A stretch of DNA of 5,649 bases, taken from Thermococcus sp. (GTDB taxonomy: Archaea; Methanobacteriota_B; Thermococci; Thermococcales; Thermococcaceae). Positions 4,480-5,649 of this stretch are shown piece after piece (within the stretch, counting starts at the first letter, position 1; each line of letters begins with the position of its first letter). A program made the position numbers and the translations under genes. The notes under the pieces were generated by a model, which saw nothing but the letters and a program-made list of their open reading frames with translations, had not been told where the DNA came from and searched no databases. The stretch is taken from NCBI GenBank assembly GCA_021157445.1, contig JAGGWM010000071.1:1-5649 (forward strand). Direction: 5' to 3'.

Positions 4480-5649
4480 ATGCCTATGAGAAAAGTTATG
4501 AAAGGTAATGAGGCTGCTGCTTGGGCTGCCAAGCTTGCAAAGCCAAAGGTAGTTGCTGCATTTCCAATCACACCATCAACTCTCGTTCCTGAAAAAATTA
4601 GTGAATTCGTTGCCAACGGAGAGATGGATGCTGAATTCATAAAAGTTGAGAGCGAACACTCAGCAATTTCCGCATGTGTGGGTGCTTCAGCTGCAGGAGT
4701 TAGGGCTTTTACGGCAACGGCTTCACAAGGTTTGGCTTTGATGCACGAAATCCTTTTCATAGCTGCTGGAATGAGGCTCCCAATTGTAATGGCAATTGGC
4801 AATAGGTCACTCTCAGCCCCAATTAACATTTGGAACGACTGGCAAGACACGATAAGCGAGAGAGACACCGGCTGGATACAGTTCTATGCCGAGAACAACC
4901 AGGAGGCACTCGATTTAATATTAATAGCATTCAAAGTTGCCGAAGATGAAAGAGTCCTTCTCCCAGCAATGGTAGGTTTTGACGCGTTCATATTAACACA
5001 CACAGTCGAGCCAGTTGAAATACCGGATCAGGAGGTAGTTGATGAGTTCCTTGGAGAATACGTACCAAAGCATGCATACCTCGATCCAGCCAGGCCAATC
5101 ACCCAGGGTGCCCTTGGATTCCCGGCTCACTACATGGAGGCGAGGTACAAGGTATGGGAGGCTATGGAGAATGCAAGAGAGGTAATTAAGGAAGTCTTTG
5201 ACGAGTTCGAGAAGAAATTCGGAAGAAGATACCACATGATTGAAGAGTACAAGACGGAAGATGCTGAAATAATCCTTCTCACGATGGGTTCACTTGCTGG
5301 AACACTCAAAGACTTCGTTGACAAAAAGAGAGAGGAAGGCGTAAAAATCGGAGCCGCAAAGATGACAGTTTATAGACCATTCCCAATTGAAGAAATAAAG
5401 GCTTTGGCCAAGAAGGCAAAGGTTCTTGCAATTCTCGAAAAGGACGTGAGCTTTGGAGTAGGCGGAGCGGTTTTCGCAGATGCGAGCAGAGCACTTGTAA
5501 ACGAGAAGGAGAAGCCAATACTCCTTGACTTCATACTGGGGCTTGGTGGAAGAGACGTTACCTTTGAGCAACTTGAAGAGGTCGTTGAGATTTCAAAGAA
5601 GGCACTTGAGGGAGAGAAAGTTGAGGAAGTCAACTGGATAGGATTAAGG
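4480..5649 (+). CDS. porA: Pyruvate ferredoxin oxidoreductase, alpha subunit (cut at the right edge)
   Basis: The alpha subunit of POR works with PorB to convert pyruvate and CoA to acetyl-CoA and CO2 with reduction of ferredoxin, a key step of sugar fermentation in the cytoplasm. 390 codons are visible and no stop is reached. Since the family is about 390-395 residues, only a few residues should be missing. Motifs: FPITPST (28-34), with Thr31 matching the PFOR threonine that contacts substrate; VESEHSA (56-62); FTATASQGLALMHE (77-90); Asn108-Arg109 followed by SLSAPINIWNDWQD (110-123), the pyruvate-type version of this loop; and a C-terminal domain (about 260-360) with GLGGRDV (354-360). The chosen ATG has a GAGGTGGT site; ATG 4486 is a less likely alternative. 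It is a clear paralog of VorA. porB is expected next, outside the window. Confidence 0.94.
   Translation, partial: MPMRKVMKGNEAAAWAAKLAKPKVVAAFPITPSTLVPEKISEFVANGEMDAEFIKVESEHSAISACVGASAAGVRAFTATASQGLALMHEILFIAAGMRLPIVMAIGNRSLSAPINIWNDWQDTISERDTGWIQFYAENNQEALDLILIAFKVAEDERVLLPAMVGFDAFILTHTVEPVEIPDQEVVDEFLGEYVPKHAYLDPARPITQGALGFPAHYMEARYKVWEAMENAREVIKEVFDEFEKKFGRRYHMIEEYKTEDAEIILLTMGSLAGTLKDFVDKKREEGVKIGAAKMTVYRPFPIEEIKALAKKAKVLAILEKDVSFGVGGAVFADASRALVNEKEKPILLDFILGLGGRDVTFEQLEEVVEISKKALEGEKVEEVNWIGLR

Noticed and set aside
4134..4868. 244-codon open frame on the minus strand
   Set aside because: It overlaps porD and the start of porA, both firm genes. Its composition is that of an antisense shadow and I see no motif in it.
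4993..5633. Several minus-strand frames of 64-93 codons at the right end
   Set aside because: All lie opposite porA, overlap each other in different frames and show no independent support.
1..5649. CRISPR array, insertion sequence, tRNA/rRNA gene or other new system
   Set aside because: I saw no regularly spaced repeats, transposase motifs, terminal inverted repeats or RNA-gene signatures. Nearly all the DNA is accounted for by known metabolic and transport genes.

Overview
The window looks like chromosomal DNA of a hyperthermophilic archaeon of the Thermococcales, most likely a Pyrococcus species. The evidence is the gene order porG-vorDAB-porD-porA, the protein lengths, GAGGTG-type Shine-Dalgarno sites and archaeal BRE/TATA promoter elements. 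The species itself cannot be fixed by reading. The locus matches a well-characterised system of Pyrococcus furiosus: the linked pyruvate and 2-ketoisovalerate ferredoxin oxidoreductases, which share one gamma subunit. I see no new kind of system here; the points of interest lie in its regulation and evolution.

Layout. Positions 1-803 (minus strand) hold the N-terminal 267 codons of a PiT-family phosphate permease, cut by the left edge. Positions 804-1042 form a divergent intergenic region with a good BRE/TATA promoter for porG, a weak one for the permease, and three small symmetric or repeated motifs that could be operators. Positions 1043-1600 are porG (shared gamma). Positions 1640-1957, 1967-3148 and 3154-4089 are vorD (delta, 2x[4Fe-4S]), vorA (alpha) and vorB (beta, thiamine diphosphate plus one [4Fe-4S]). 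A 62-bp gap (4090-4151) carries a T-rich stretch and a second BRE/TATA promoter. Positions 4152-4469 are porD, and 4480-5649 are porA, open at the right edge after 390 codons. By analogy with P. furiosus, porB should lie just outside the window.

How the genes work together. Gamma, delta, alpha and beta make one catalytic unit. VOR (PorG with VorDAB) oxidises branched-chain 2-oxoacids from amino-acid breakdown to branched acyl-CoA. POR (PorG with PorDAB) oxidises pyruvate to acetyl-CoA. Both release CO2 and pass electrons through the clusters to ferredoxin. The vorDA and porDA pairs are ancient duplicates: sizes, cysteine positions and the D-A junction are nearly the same. Each pair is tightly packed, with Shine-Dalgarno sites overlapping upstream stop codons. 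The looser joints, after porG and after vorB, are where expression could be adjusted separately.
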